Source of the DNA: Scylla paramamosain
Taxonomy: Eukaryota; Arthropoda; Malacostraca; Decapoda; Portunidae
Direction of reading: 5' to 3'
NCBI RefSeq assembly: GCF_035594125.1
Contig: NC_087185.1
Span: 11,556,664 to 11,620,663 of the forward strand
DNA: 64,000 nucleotides
Shown: positions 1 through 10,604 of the stretch, piece after piece
How positions within the stretch are numbered: position 1 is the first letter of the stretch
How the letters are laid out: every line of letters starts with the position of its first letter
Position numbers and translations under genes: made by a program
The notes under the pieces: generated by a model
The model's database searches: none
Told to the model about the DNA's origin: nothing
The model's input: only the letters and a program-made list of their open reading frames with translations

Positions 1-601
1 CCATTGTTGCCTCATTGAAATAAACATCTCATCCACCCTCCACCCTCCAGTCGCTCACAGGACATACTGAGGTGCGCACGACTACTCCTCTGCCTTGCCG
101 TGTGAGGGAAGGTGAGGTGGCGAGTGATGCAACTGAGAAAGGAGATATGTAGGAAAGAGTGGAAAATTAATTTGATACGAAGGAAGAAAACTTGAAGAAA
201 TAAGAGATCTGCAAAGAGAGGAAATAAAAACTGACACGAATACTGATGCGAAGAAAAATAAAGAGAACTGAATTGAAGGGAAAATGGGTAAGAAAAGAAG
301 GAAACTTTGAGTCAAGACGAAAGAAGGGAAGAGAAAGAGGAAACAGGAAAACGAAGTCGAGACTGAGGAAGAAAATATAGTAAAAAAGTGGAAAAGGAGG
401 GAGGAAAGAGGAAAGAGAGTAGGAGAATAAGGATACAAGATGTGAAAAACGGAATAACGAAACGCAAGGAAGGGAGAACAGGGAACAGGGAAAAACCGAC
501 ACTGACGAAGAGAAATTATGAATGGGCGATATGAAGGAATACACTTTCTTTTATTGTTTTTACCTGCTTGGAGTATATCTAATGTTGAAATGGTTACCTG
601 A

Positions 602-604
<3 letters not shown>
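1..604. other. Purine-rich flank, no gene recognised
   Basis: The + strand is strongly A and G rich from about 100 to 540. Open frames crossing it are composition artefacts (runs of S, F and L on the minus strand) with no domain. No exon, RNA gene or transposon end was recognised. Confidence 0.4.

Positions 605-668
<64 letters not shown>
605..668. repeat. (TC)n microsatellite
   Basis: Uninterrupted TC dinucleotide run of 32 units. Confidence 0.98.
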
Positions 669-670
<2 letters not shown>

Positions 671-1207
671 GTCAGAAGTGCGTATTAACATTTAACGTGT
701 GTATGTGTGTATCTTGATAAGAGCAGATGAAGACAGCCCCGTACATGACAATAATTCTTAGCTACAGGAAAACGGCGTGGGAAAAAAAGAAAAAAAAAAT
801 CCTTCTTTGTTGTTGGAGTTCTGTGGAAAAACCAAGACTCCACCGCCATGTCATGCTGCTGCTTACAAGTTCACCAGATTACTTTCTTCCTCCCTGTCAC
901 TCTTACTTTCCTTATATTTTGCTTCTTCCCTGCCACTTACTTCCACCAGCTGGCTACCATCACCGCCATCCTGCCTCCCGCCTTCTGTCGCGCCTCAGCT
1001 TCACCACGCCTCCCGCGCCAGTTGACCTCATTTGTCTGCATGAACCAAGTGGTGCCTGCAGGTGGGCGAGGGTTGGGTGGGGGACTAGGGACGTCTTACT
1101 CTCCCCTTCCCATCCGCCTTCATAGATTATGGAAGGGTTTTTTTTTTTTTTTTTAAGAGTTTCGTTGCGGTTGTTATCTGAGGCCTGGAACACGACGCGA
1201 CGCTCTG

Positions 1208-1217
1208 ATTGGCCAAT
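1208..1217. promoter_or_regulatory. Palindromic double CCAAT motif
   Basis: The sequence attggccaat places a CCAAT box on both strands in a moderately GC-rich stretch about 2.2 kb upstream of the transporter start codon. It could belong to a promoter for an upstream untranslated exon. No TATA box or transcription start could be tied to it, so this is a weak candidate. Confidence 0.25.
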
Positions 1218-1353
1218 TGCCCTTGTTTTTGCCGGGAAATCTGACGCAGTTGGGGTGCTGAGCGGATGTCACACAGCTAAGTTTAGTCCACACTTGCTCG
1301 CCTTGTTCCGGTGGCTCGGCCTTGAGCACGGACTCTAAACCATGGTACAATTT

Positions 1354-1580
1354 GCCCGGTATTCTAAAACGCTTTGCTTTCTCACCACGACTATTTTTAA
1401 AGGCCACAGATGATTAGCTGGGTCCTCAAGAGTGTTTATTTTTTTTTTCTGTTTATAGCGTAAAAATCCCGTTAGTATCTCACTAAAACTATAAAAACAC
1501 TCTTAAAAATCCGTGTCACTTCAACTAGAGCCTTTTGAATGTCGTTGAGGTGCGGCACAAAAGGGTTTCTGAATACGGTC
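1354..1580 (+). mobile_element. Foldback MITE, copy 1
   Basis: One of seven copies of a 200-230 bp element in the window. It begins with a terminal inverted repeat related to GGTCCGTATTCTGAAAC and ends with the complement of that sequence. The next 30-40 bases inside each end (tttctcaccacgactatttt and its counterpart) are also roughly complementary, so the whole element can fold back. It has no coding capacity. Confidence 0.75.
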
Positions 1581-1863
1581 TATTCGCGTGGTGGTGCTGG
1601 TGTCACGTGACAGACAGGACAGCGGGGCTTTCTTCCGCACTGAACAATGGAACAACAGCCAGCAGAATTATACCAAATTTTATTGTAACATGCTCTCATT
1701 CATCGTAATTTTACCTACAATTGCGTTTCGCCTGGCGTAACAGTGGCGTGGGGACTGCAGCACAGGATACAGGAATGGCTCTGTGCGGTCCTCAAAGTGA
1801 CCACAAGTCAACACCTCACTCACGGCGGCGATGTCATGTCAATAATTGTGATTTTAGTGCATA

Positions 1864-2066
1864 AGACCACATATTGAAACAGTTCTGCGCTGCACCTCCA
1901 CTACTTTCAAAAGACTCTAGTTGAAGTTACACGGGTTTTTAAGCATACTGGCTATGGTTTTAGTGACAGATTAACAAGATTTACACATTATTAACAGGAG
2001 AAAGAATTTTTTGTAACCTTTGAAAATAGTCGTGGTGAAAGAGCAGAGCGTTTCTGAACACGGGCC
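1864..2066 (-). mobile_element. Foldback MITE, copy 2 (inverted)
   Basis: Same family as the copy at 1354 but in the opposite orientation. It reads from attgaaacagttctgcgc to gagcgtttctgaacacggg. The ends are more diverged than in copy 3. Confidence 0.7.
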
Positions 2067-2691
2067 ACAGATCTCGCCAGCACGTAATTATTGCCCTAGA
2101 GATAAATGTAGCCTTCAGTAAGTAACTGTCACTGAATCTGGACGCGTCATGTGGTTAGTAAGACCATCGTCATCATCCAAATAACACATAATTATAGCAG
2201 GATCTAATCTATCACCCGTAATTTCGTTTCTGCTGAGAAGCGTACAGTGTGCCTGGATGAGTGTGCCGCCCCTGCCACCGTCACCACCGCCCGCCACACA
2301 AGTCTGCGGGAGTGAGTGGACGCGGTTCGATCTGTCTGGGCAGCGAGCGCAGATCAGCCTATACATACAAACGAGAGACGTAAACCTTTCCCGCTAACAT
2401 TCTTCCCTCATTCTTTTCTTATCGTTTAGTGTTCATTATTTACTTATTTATTCATCCACTCATTCATTCATTCATTCATTCAATCATACATTCATTTATT
2501 ATTTTTACATTTTACGTCTTTTACATTTTACGTCTCTTACATTTTACGTCATGATTCAGTCTGTTATTATAGTTCTTCGTGACGCTAACTTTGTTATTGA
2601 TGGCGTTGCCTTTCCCCTGACGCATTCTTATATCAAACACGCACGGCAATAAGCAAAACATACAATGCTGCCTAGTACATATCCTTATAAT
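2067..2691. other. Intervening flank without recognised gene
   Basis: A GC-rich patch near 2255-2350 and a run of attcattc words near 2455-2490 are visible. The GC-rich patch might hold an untranslated first exon of the transporter, but no splice donor could be assigned with confidence. Confidence 0.3.
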
Positions 2692-2916
2692 GGTCCGTAT
2701 TCTGAAACGCTTTGCTTTCTCACCACGACTATTTTTCAAAGGCCACAGAGATGACTAACCGGATTCTCAAGACTCCTGTCAGTAATGTAGAAATCTTATT
2801 AATCTGTCAATAGAACCATAAAAAAAAAACACCATTAAAAAATCGTGGATCTTCAACAACCAGAGTCTTTTGAAAGTAGTGGAGGTGCGGCGCAGAAGTG
2901 TTTCAGAATATAGTCC
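2692..2916 (+). mobile_element. Foldback MITE, copy 3
   Basis: Best preserved left end of the family in this window (ggtccgtattctgaaacgct). Its right end reads gaagtgtttcagaatatagt, the imperfect complement. The interior holds A-rich runs and no reading frame. Confidence 0.8.
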
Positions 2917-3186
2917 TGTCTTGAAATAGATTTAGAAAAGAGATAAGAAAAATGGTTCTCAAATAGAGTGGTAGATGAACTGAATAGACCCAATTGAGTC
3001 ATTAGGGAGCTTTAAAAGATTAGATGAATTTATGGAGAAGTGGAAATAAGTAGGTTTTTTTTTTTTCTTACAAGGACTGCCCCGTGTATAGGCCTGATGG
3101 CATCCTGCAACTTCCTTTGTTTTCTTTTGTTCTCAATGTGCCGTCTTCTCTCTAGGTCCAATCTCACCAACTAACTCTGCGACGCT

Positions 3187-3402
3187 GCCTCGTATTCAGA
3201 AACGCTTTTGCTTTCTCACCACGACTGTTTTCAAAGGCCACAGAGATGTTTAGCCGGATTCTCAAGGCTGTTTTTCCTGTTGATAGTGTAGAAATATTGT
3301 TAATCTAGAGCCCTAGAAACACCCTTGGAAACCCGTATAGCTTCAACTAGAGACCTTTAAAACTAGTCAGGATGCGGACTGAAATGTTTCAAAATATGGA
3401 CC
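3187..3402 (+). mobile_element. Foldback MITE, copy 4
   Basis: Same family, same orientation as copies 1 and 3. It ends at 3402, only 26 bases before the AG acceptor at 3428-3429 that precedes the transporter start codon. The acceptor tract therefore abuts transposon sequence. Confidence 0.75.
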
Positions 3403-3429
3403 ATAACTTATTCTGCGTCTTTTCCCCAG

Positions 3430-3662
3430 GTCCATTCTCACCACCACCACCATCTCCACCGACACCACCAGCATGCCGGCCAAGCGCGTGCCCACCAGCG
3501 ACACCACGGAGGCCCTCACGGCGGAGCTGGAGCCCATGACTCCCAAGGAGGAGAGGCCACCTGGGGAGGTGGGCGAGGATGAAACGCAAAAGACACAGCT
3601 CAAGAAGGAACTCGGCTTGCTGGAGGGCGTGGCCATCATCCTCGGCATCATTGTGGGCTCAG
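3430..3662 (+). CDS. SLC7 exon with start codon
   Basis: Acceptor ttttccccag ends at 3429. ATG at 3473 opens a hydrophilic, acidic N-terminal tail, then helix 1 ending in the substrate-binding GSG. The exon ends in phase 1 at 3662, and the GT donor is the first unit of a (GT)12 run. Bases 3430-3472 are untranslated, which implies at least one upstream non-coding exon. Confidence 0.85.
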
Positions 3663-3686
3663 GTGTGTGTGTGTGTGTGTGTGTGT
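3663..3686. repeat. (GT)n microsatellite overlapping splice donor
   Basis: Twelve GT units start exactly at the intron 1 donor. The +3 to +6 donor positions are therefore supplied by the microsatellite. Confidence 0.95.
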
Positions 3687-3777
3687 ACCAAATTGTTTTT
3701 GCATTTTCTCATTTTTGCAATCCTTTATATTAATATTGTTTTATTTTTATTCTTGTGTATATTTTTGTTTTGGCTTA

Positions 3778-3791
3778 TTATTATTATTTTA

Positions 3792-3841
<50 letters not shown>

Positions 3842-3862
3842 GTTGTTGTTATTGTTGTTGTT
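3778..3862. repeat. (ATT)n with (TTG)n microsatellite
   Basis: About sixteen ATT units followed by TTG units, within intron 1. Confidence 0.95.
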
Positions 3863-3973
3863 TTCACACGAATCTGTATGGTACAGTAGTCTATGTATGT
3901 GTATATTCTGGAAAGCTAAATATTATCAGATTTTCTTCTCTTTTTTCTTTTGAGTTCTCTTGATGATGTAACA

Positions 3974-4024
<51 letters not shown>
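3974..4024. repeat. (AAT)n microsatellite
   Basis: About seventeen AAT units. It is complementary to the (ATT)n run about 130 bases upstream, so an intron 1 transcript could form a long A-U stem. Confidence 0.95.
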
Positions 4025-4025
<1 letters not shown>

Positions 4026-4256
4026 GTAATAAAAATAGTAATAACATTTTATAATAAACATCTTGAGAGACAAAAATATACAAGGGAAAAGCATGATGAT
4101 ATAATGTAATGCTATAATGTAAAAAAATTGTAAACACCAGTACCAATACTAATTATCAGAAAATAGCAAAAGTAATACTAACTGTAGCAATGTGTGTGTG
4201 TGTGTGTGTGTCTGTGCATAGCAGATGTGAAAATGTTAACACAGTAATTATCAAGG

Positions 4257-4282
4257 TCTCTCTCTCTCTCTCTCTCTCTCTC
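4257..4282. repeat. (TC)n microsatellite acting as acceptor polypyrimidine tract
   Basis: The TC run is followed directly by the tgcag acceptor of exon 2, so it forms the polypyrimidine tract of intron 1. A (TG)n run lies at 4190-4211. Confidence 0.9.
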
Positions 4283-4287
4283 TGCAG

Positions 4288-4510
4288 GCATTTTCATCTC
4301 GCCCAAGGGAGTGCTGAGGGAGACAGGCAGCGTGGGCATGTCGCTGGTGGTATGGGTGATGTGTAGCCTCATGTCGATGGTGGGCGCGCTATGCTATGCA
4401 GAGCTGGGCACATCCATACCAAAATCAGGCGGAGACTATGCGTACATTAATGCTGGCTTTGGCTCCCTCCCTGCCTTCCTTTTCCTCTGGGCTGCCAACC
4501 TCATCTTTGT
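4288..4510 (+). CDS. SLC7 exon 2
   Basis: Encodes the rest of helix 1 (IFISPKGVL), helix 2 with [10 protein letters not shown], the PKSGGDYAY loop and helix 3. Donor gtaaag at 4511. It enters in phase 1 and leaves in phase 2. Confidence 0.9.
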
Positions 4511-4596
4511 GTAAAGTTAAGTTTGTTGTGCAAGTGTTCAAGTGGTGGCCATCATGTCTTTATAAGTGCATAAGGGTTTTGCCATCTTACTAATAT

Positions 4597-4935
4597 CTTA
4601 CTTGATCTTAATACTTAGTGCTGTGATAACTTTACACTGAAAACTGTAACTTAATGTTCATCTAGAACATTTCACATTCCTTAGTTCACTGTTATATTAT
4701 CAAAGCTTTGGCCTTCTCTCTGTAATGTGTTGTTATACTGGTACAGTGCCTGTGTCCCTCTTACTTGATCTTAGTATTTATTAATGCCATGATAACTATG
4801 CACACTGTATAACCTTAATGTTCACCTCCCATTCAAGCATCCAAAACTGTACATATTCCTTAGTTCACTGGCATATTGCTAATGCTTTGGTCTTCCTCAG
4901 TAGTGTGTGCCATACTGATGCCTCTGTCCCTCTCC
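4597..4935. repeat. Diverged tandem duplication in intron 2
   Basis: Two units of about 165-175 bp, near 4597-4761 and 4762-4935, each start ttacttgatctta and share ccttagttcactg and a closing ctgtccctct. The second unit carries the functional acceptor (tctccag). In the first, the matching place reads tcttac and lacks AG. Confidence 0.7.
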
Positions 4936-4937
4936 AG

Positions 4938-5053
4938 GCCCACCACCAATGCCATCATGGCGCTTGCCTTTGCCAAGTATGTGATTCAACAGTTCTTCCC
5001 CAACTGGGACCTGCCAGACAATGTTGTGCGGCTCATTGCAGCACTGTCCATAT
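4938..5053 (+). CDS. SLC7 exon 3
   Basis: Encodes TTNAIMALAFAKY, the external loop FFPNWDLPDN and the start of helix 4. Donor gtgagtg at 5054. Human LAT1 has Cys164 in this loop, while this sequence has tryptophan and no cysteine nearby. Confidence 0.9.
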
Positions 5054-5110
5054 GTGAGTGATGCTTTGGTCCTGGAGCACACACTCACACTCACACACAC
5101 ACACACACAA

Positions 5111-5438
5111 AGAGTACAAAGAGTAGTCACTATGATGGTTCCGGAGTTGAGTAAGTTGACCTATGAAGAGAGATTAAGAATGCTGGAAATTCCTATCCTT
5201 GAAAATAGGAAACAAAGAGGGGATTTAATAAACATCTATAGAATGATAAATGGTATGAAAAATATGAACAAAGAATGTTTTATAACTTTAGACACACAGA
5301 GTACAAGGGGACACAGTAAGAAATTGAAAAGTAAGAAGTTGAAGAACTGTTGAAGAGACATCAAAAAGTATAGTTTTCCTCACAGAAGTGTGAACAAATG
5401 GAATGAACTCAGTGAAGATGTTGTCAATGCCATAACTG
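5111..5438 (+). mobile_element. CR1-like non-LTR retrotransposon 3' relic, upstream part
   Basis: Translation shows the typical C-terminal tail of a CR1-type reverse transcriptase polyprotein: LTYEERLRMLEIPILENRK, GDLINIYRMINGM, STRGHSKKLK, then after one stop SVNKWNELSEDVVNA. The relic is interrupted at 5438 by the Gypsy element and resumes at 11219 in the same frame. Confidence 0.75.
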
Positions 5439-6036
5439 TGTAGGAGTACATAGATACACCATTAGAAGTTCGAGGTAGGTTCCAGTAATGCGGTTTACAC
5501 CTCGTTGGGTACTGCCACGGTCTCGGTCATTCGGCTGACTGGACGCCTACCTAAAACACCACACACTCACGCCTGCAGTGGTTTTCCTTTATTGTGATTT
5601 AAGCACCACCTGGAGTTTGGGTAAGCACTTTGTATTATGATGGTATTGCGATTATGATGTATTGTGATTATATATTTATTTAGTATTAACTTTGATGAAC
5701 ATGTAAGTGTATGTGATTACAGTTAAAAGTATTTGGGTGATCTTGTTAAGTACTTATTGTGAATGTACCTTGTTGGTGATATTTGATAGAAACCTGATTT
5801 TCTATGGAGTTGGATTAGTATAACATTTCCAGACCATGTTTATATTATAAATTGTGATGTGTCCGCTAAATTCGTGTAGGATTTCGTATTCACTTAATTG
5901 GTTGTTGGCAGGCCTCTGTTGTATACTTGCTGTGACCGTGTCTGTGTCTGGGGAATCTAACTGCGCCTGTGAACAGCGCCCGCAAATAAACTCACGGCAC
6001 CTGTCTGGAAGTTTCTGTACCGATCCCCGCTCTACA
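5439..6036 (+). repeat. 5' LTR of the CsRn1-like element
   Basis: Near identical to the 3' LTR. Visible differences are a few substitutions, a tgtgtc duplication near 5939, a small indel in the gattatat run and a tcctt duplication in the 3' copy. AATAAA (within cgcaaataaactc) sits about 50 bases from the end and can serve for polyadenylation. Confidence 0.92.
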
Positions 6037-6038
6037 AG

Positions 6039-6056
6039 TGGTGACCCCGGAGTGAC
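6039..6056 (+). other. Primer-binding site region
   Basis: tggtgaccccggagtgac begins two bases after the 5' LTR. TGGTGACCCC is the start of the primer site in CsRn1-group elements, as I recall using tRNA-Trp. The tRNA assignment is inference. Confidence 0.55.
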
Positions 6057-6204
6057 CAGACGTAACGTGATCATCGTGGAGCACGTGGAGCTACGGAGTG
6101 TGGTGATTGGTGGCAGACTATAACTACACAGTGACTATATGCTGGTCGTCCAGGTACTCTATTATTTTACTCTTGTCCTGTTTGGAATCTATGCCCTTGG
6201 AACT

Positions 6205-7089
6205 ATGCCGAACCAGGACGAGGGTTCGCTACTTACATCTAGTGCGTCGCAGGATAGTGTTTCTTCCGTGATCGCAGGTGTTGCCGTCAAACCACCACCC
6301 TTTGATGAGACTTCAGTAACACGCTGGTTTACAATAATTGAATCACAGTTTGTTCTTGCCAAGATCATTGTTTCAAGTACTAAATTTCACCATATATTAT
6401 CAAATTTGCCACTTAGAGTAATCAATCAATTGAGTGATGAAGTCATCAATTCTTCAAACTATGGTGAATTAAAGCAATCTTTGATATCTCTCTTCACCAG
6501 GTCAAAACCTGAACTTTTTGACGCTCTTGTTAATCAAAATAACATAATGTGTGACAGACCTTCCACGTATTTGAGAGAGTTGCGTAAAATAGCTGCTCAA
6601 CTAGGGGTGGATGATTCCTTTATAAAGTTAAAATTTTTGAAAGCATTACCTAGTAGCATCAGACCTCTCCTAGTGACATATGAGGAGAGCTCTACACTAG
6701 AGGAACTGGCTCGTGTAGCTGAGACATTGTTGGCCTATGGCTCAAGTAATGCGAGTGTAAACAACAGCACTAATGTTTCCATGGTGGAAGGTGGACAAGG
6801 GTCCAGGCCTGCGAGCCGGAACAGAGATAATGGTAATAGAGGCCCGAATTTCACTTCAGCTTGTCAGGATAATGTATTTTCTAGAACTTGTGTTCCCATT
6901 GGAGTGCGCGCCTTTCATGAAGCTCAGCGTCCTCAGGTGTGCAGGTACCATCTGTATTATGGTAACAGGGCAAAATCATGTAAACGATGGTGTATACTTT
7001 CTTCTACAGCTTCTAATATTTTGCCAGATTCTCGCCCTAATTCTCGTTCTTCTTCCCCCGCTCGCGTATTCCACCAGGCGGGAAACTAG
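6205..7089 (+). CDS. Gag of the CsRn1-like element
   Basis: A capsid-type protein of about 294 residues when started at the ATG at 6205. An in-frame ATG at 6139 would add a hydrophobic stretch not expected in gag. The core follows the pattern PPPFDETSVTRWFTIIESQF, then a helical region with RELRKIAAQL and ALPSSIRPLL. Near the C-terminus is a Cys-His cluster, VCRYHLYYGNRAKSCKRWC, like the unusual finger of CsRn1 gag rather than a CCHC knuckle. The frame ends in TAG at 7087-7089, directly after the heptamer GGGAAAC. Gag would form the particle that packages element RNA. Confidence 0.8.
   Translation: MPNQDEGSLLTSSASQDSVSSVIAGVAVKPPPFDETSVTRWFTIIESQFVLAKIIVSSTKFHHILSNLPLRVINQLSDEVINSSNYGELKQSLISLFTRSKPELFDALVNQNNIMCDRPSTYLRELRKIAAQLGVDDSFIKLKFLKALPSSIRPLLVTYEESSTLEELARVAETLLAYGSSNASVNNSTNVSMVEGGQGSRPASRNRDNGNRGPNFTSACQDNVFSRTCVPIGVRAFHEAQRPQVCRYHLYYGNRAKSCKRWCILSSTASNILPDSRPNSRSSSPARVFHQAGN
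7080..7086 (+). promoter_or_regulatory. Candidate -1 ribosomal frameshift site
   Basis: GGGAAAC is read as G GGA AAC in the gag frame and lies directly before the gag stop. It fits the canonical X XXY YYZ slippery heptamer. The pol frame, once the MITE and one target-site copy are discounted, is exactly the -1 frame and stays open from here to the protease DTG. A downstream stimulatory fold was not identified. Confidence 0.6.
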
Positions 7090-7140
7090 TAGGGCAGTCC
7101 GTAGAAATATCAGTTGCGACCGTCGGACTGCCACTTAGAG

Positions 7141-7553
<413 letters not shown>

Positions 7554-7596
7554 ACTTAGAGTAAGTGCCACAATCGGTTGCAAGAATTACCAATTT

Positions 7597-10590
7597 TTGA
7601 TAGATACTGGTTCATCACTTTCGCTACTTCCTAATGAATCAGAACTTACTCCATCCCTCAGGCCAACTGCTGTTACTCTTACTAATGCTTCAGGTAAACC
7701 CATACGTCGTTATGGTGAAGTCGATGTAGACCTTGGGATACGATGTATTAGGCGTTCTTTCCCTTGGTCTTTCGTCATTGCTGACGTTATACATCCAATT
7801 TTGGGAACCGATTTTCTTGCAGCTAACTCACTAATGGTAGACTGTAAAACTCAGTTTCCAGTTCTCACTTCACCTTTGCAGTTGTCAGCTACTACACCTC
7901 CTGTGGAAACTATACACCATCGTATTGATACAGGTGACTCACCTCCTATACATTTCAAAGCAAGACCTTTGACAGGTGAGAAGCTCAAAGCGGCTAAAGA
8001 TGAATTTCAGTTTTTGCTTAATGCCGGAATCATTCGGCGCTGTAACGCTCCTTGGGCGTCTCCTCTGCACCTCGTGCCTAAGAAGGAGCCCGGTGCTTGG
8101 AGACCTTGTGGTGACTACCGCGGACTCAATAACGTAACTGTGAATGATAAATATCCCATACCACATTTGCGCTGTCTCACCATGTCACTTAAGGGTAAGA
8201 CCATATTTTCAAAGATCGATTTACAGCGTGCATACTTACAGATCCCTGTGGCCAAAGATGATGTACCTAAGACTGCAGTATGCACACCGTTTGGTCTGTT
8301 TGAATTTTTGTACATGTCCTTTGGTCTAAAAAACGCAGGTTCCACTTTTCAGCGCTTCATTGACACAATATTGGTTAATGTTAAGAACACTTTCACCTAC
8401 TTGGATGACATCTTAGTAGCTAGTACAACTCTTAAAGAACACATTGCTGATGTTAAGACTGTTCTTTCTACTTTAGCAAAACATAACTTAAGACTATCTA
8501 TAGATAAATGTGAAATTTTCAAGTCCTCGCTCACCTTCCTTGGCTATGAGGTCAGTGCTCATGGAATTAGACCTCCTCAAAACCGCGTTACTGCAATTTC
8601 AGAGTTTCCTTTACCGCAAACTTCAACTGCATTGCGCCGTTTTATGGGGATGCTAAATTTCTTTAGACCAATGATCCCTAATTTTGCCGATGTTGCTTAT
8701 TCATTGACACAACTCTTACGGCATAATCCATCTTCTAAATCTCTCTCATGGACAGATGTTGCAAGGGACTCCTTCAACAATTTGAAGCAAGCCCTAGTCA
8801 CTTGTCCTACCCTCGCCTATCCCTCTCAGAAGGCAACTGATTACCAGCTTGTGACTGACAGCTCGAGCTTCGCAGTTGGCGCAGCTCTATACCAGATTAT
8901 AGATGACACGCCTACACCTCTAGGATTTTATTCCAAAAAGCTCTCTGACACTCAGAAAACCTATTCCACCTATGACAGAGAACTCTTAGCTTCTTATTTG
9001 GCTGTCATTCACTTTAAAACACTCATTGATGGCCACTCGGTCACCTTGTTCCTTGACCATAAACCTTTAGTTTCTGCCTTCCATTCTAAGTCAGTTGCAA
9101 AGTCTGATAGGCAACAACGGCAACTTTCTTTAATCTCTGAATATGTATCATCAGTAGTGTACATCCGTGGGGAACACAATGTTGTTGCCGATTGTTTATC
9201 AAGACCATCATGTGCAATTTCAGTTGATTCTTTCGACTTGTGTGGCATAGCTCGTTCCCAGGAAGGTGACACCGAGGTCGGTTTGTACAAGGAGAGATTA
9301 TCCAATTATACCTTGCCCTCTAATCTTGCTCTATGGTGCGACACATCTACCAACGCACCAAGACCGTTTGTTCCTTCTTCTCTTAGGATAAATGTCATTC
9401 CTTCATTACACGATCTACCTCATCCTGGTATTAAAGCCACTGCTAAAATAATTAAACAACGTTATTTCTGGCCTTGTATGGACAAAGATATAAAGGAGTT
9501 TGTAACGAATTGTCTTAAATGTCAACAAGCTAAAACACACAGACACACAATATCACCAGTTTCTCCTATTTCTACTCCTACTGATCGCTTCCAGACTGTT
9601 CATATAGATATTGTTGGACCGTTGCCTCCTGCTACTCTTCCTAACTACCCATACCCTCTCCCATACAGTTACCTTCTCACTTGCATTGACAGAGCGACAA
9701 GATGGACAGAAGCTATACCTGTAATAGACACCACCGCGAGCTCCGTCGCTATTGCATTCGTGGCTGGTTGGATTTCTCGTTTTGGAGTACCACTACAGGT
9801 AGTGACAGACAGAGGTGCTCAATTTGAAAGCGAGTTGTTTTCCGAGCTTTCCTCAATTATTGGCTTCCATCACATGCGAACAACTGCTTATCACCCTCAA
9901 GCGAACGGTATCATTGAACGCCATCACCGCTCTCTAAAATCAGCGATACGTGCTAGACAAGTGAACTGGTTTTATGCTTTGCCCATAGTCTTACTTGGAT
10001 ATCGCTTGACACCTAATATGACCAGTTACTCGCCATTCACTGCTGTCACAGGAACTCACATGTTGTGTCCTTCTGCAATTATCATTAAAGACTCGCCAAT
10101 ATCAACAAACAAAGATACTATACACCGCTTGATTAAAGATTATAACGTTTCATCAGGTGAATGTCACTCCTCATCTAAACCATATGTTCCTAACGTTCTG
10201 TTTTCACGTTCAAAGGTCTGGGTGCGGATTGACAGAGTTCACAGAAGTTTAGAAGCTCCTTATTCGGGACCTTATGAAGTAATACAACGTGACCCGAAAT
10301 ATTTCATCCTCAGACTACCTCAGGATGACACGTCTGTATCTATTGACCGTTTGAAGCCAGCTTATATACCAATCACCAGACAAGCACCATCTAATGATAG
10401 AGATGACCTGACTACGTCTACCTTAGACTCTAATTCATCTCCTTTGCCTGATATCTCTGCTTCTACACCTTCCCCTTCTGCTCATTTCCAGTCTGATCCT
10501 CCTCGCCATACCATACCTAACTTCCCTCGTACAACTCGTTCAGGGAGGACAGTGTATTTCAATCAACACCCTCACTATTTATATTACTAG
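7597..10590 (+). CDS. Pol (protease, reverse transcriptase, RNase H, integrase) of the CsRn1-like element
   Basis: Open for 997 residues. The retropepsin motif IDTGSSLSLLP opens the frame, and HPILGTDFL is the second protease signature. Reverse transcriptase follows with YLDD at residues 268-271 (FTYLDDILVAS). RNase H has TDSSSFAVGAALYQ near residue 420 and YSTYDRELLA. The integrase zinc motif has HPGIKATAKII and CLKCQQAK from about residue 605. The integrase core acidic residues lie in HIDIVGP, VTDRGAQF and HPQANGIIERHH (about residues 671, 737 and 774). The C-terminal tail ends TTRSGRTVYF. The first codon here is TTG because the true entry is by frameshifting from gag; the MITE just upstream now separates the two. 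No internal stop or missing catalytic residue was seen. Confidence 0.92.
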   Translation: MIDTGSSLSLLPNESELTPSLRPTAVTLTNASGKPIRRYGEVDVDLGIRCIRRSFPWSFVIADVIHPILGTDFLAANSLMVDCKTQFPVLTSPLQLSATTPPVETIHHRIDTGDSPPIHFKARPLTGEKLKAAKDEFQFLLNAGIIRRCNAPWASPLHLVPKKEPGAWRPCGDYRGLNNVTVNDKYPIPHLRCLTMSLKGKTIFSKIDLQRAYLQIPVAKDDVPKTAVCTPFGLFEFLYMSFGLKNAGSTFQRFIDTILVNVKNTFTYLDDILVASTTLKEHIADVKTVLSTLAKHNLRLSIDKCEIFKSSLTFLGYEVSAHGIRPPQNRVTAISEFPLPQTSTALRRFMGMLNFFRPMIPNFADVAYSLTQLLRHNPSSKSLSWTDVARDSFNNLKQALVTCPTLAYPSQKATDYQLVTDSSSFAVGAALYQIIDDTPTPLGFYSKKLSDTQKTYSTYDRELLASYLAVIHFKTLIDGHSVTLFLDHKPLVSAFHSKSVAKSDRQQRQLSLISEYVSSVVYIRGEHNVVADCLSRPSCAISVDSFDLCGIARSQEGDTEVGLYKERLSNYTLPSNLALWCDTSTNAPRPFVPSSLRINVIPSLHDLPHPGIKATAKIIKQRYFWPCMDKDIKEFVTNCLKCQQAKTHRHTISPVSPISTPTDRFQTVHIDIVGPLPPATLPNYPYPLPYSYLLTCIDRATRWTEAIPVIDTTASSVAIAFVAGWISRFGVPLQVVTDRGAQFESELFSELSSIIGFHHMRTTAYHPQANGIIERHHRSLKSAIRARQVNWFYALPIVLLGYRLTPNMTSYSPFTAVTGTHMLCPSAIIIKDSPISTNKDTIHRLIKDYNVSSGECHSSSKPYVPNVLFSRSKVWVRIDRVHRSLEAPYSGPYEVIQRDPKYFILRLPQDDTSVSIDRLKPAYIPITRQAPSNDRDDLTTSTLDSNSSPLPDISASTPSPSAHFQSDPPRHTIPNFPRTTRSGRTVYFNQHPHYLYY

Positions 10591-10604
10591 GTGAACTCCG
10601 TTCT

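Noticed and set aside
727..1407. Several overlapping frames of 70-130 residues near 0.7-1.4 kb
   Set aside because: They have no domain, no splice support and biased composition. The end of this stretch is MITE sequence.
5083..5109. Microsatellite arrays considered as CRISPR or regulatory arrays
   Set aside because: These are simple tandem repeats without spacers in an animal genome.
5854..6123. Open frames in both LTRs of the CsRn1-like element (MMCPLNSCRISY type)
   Set aside because: They are present in both LTRs and differ by a frame-changing indel at the C-terminus. Regulatory LTR sequence is the better explanation.
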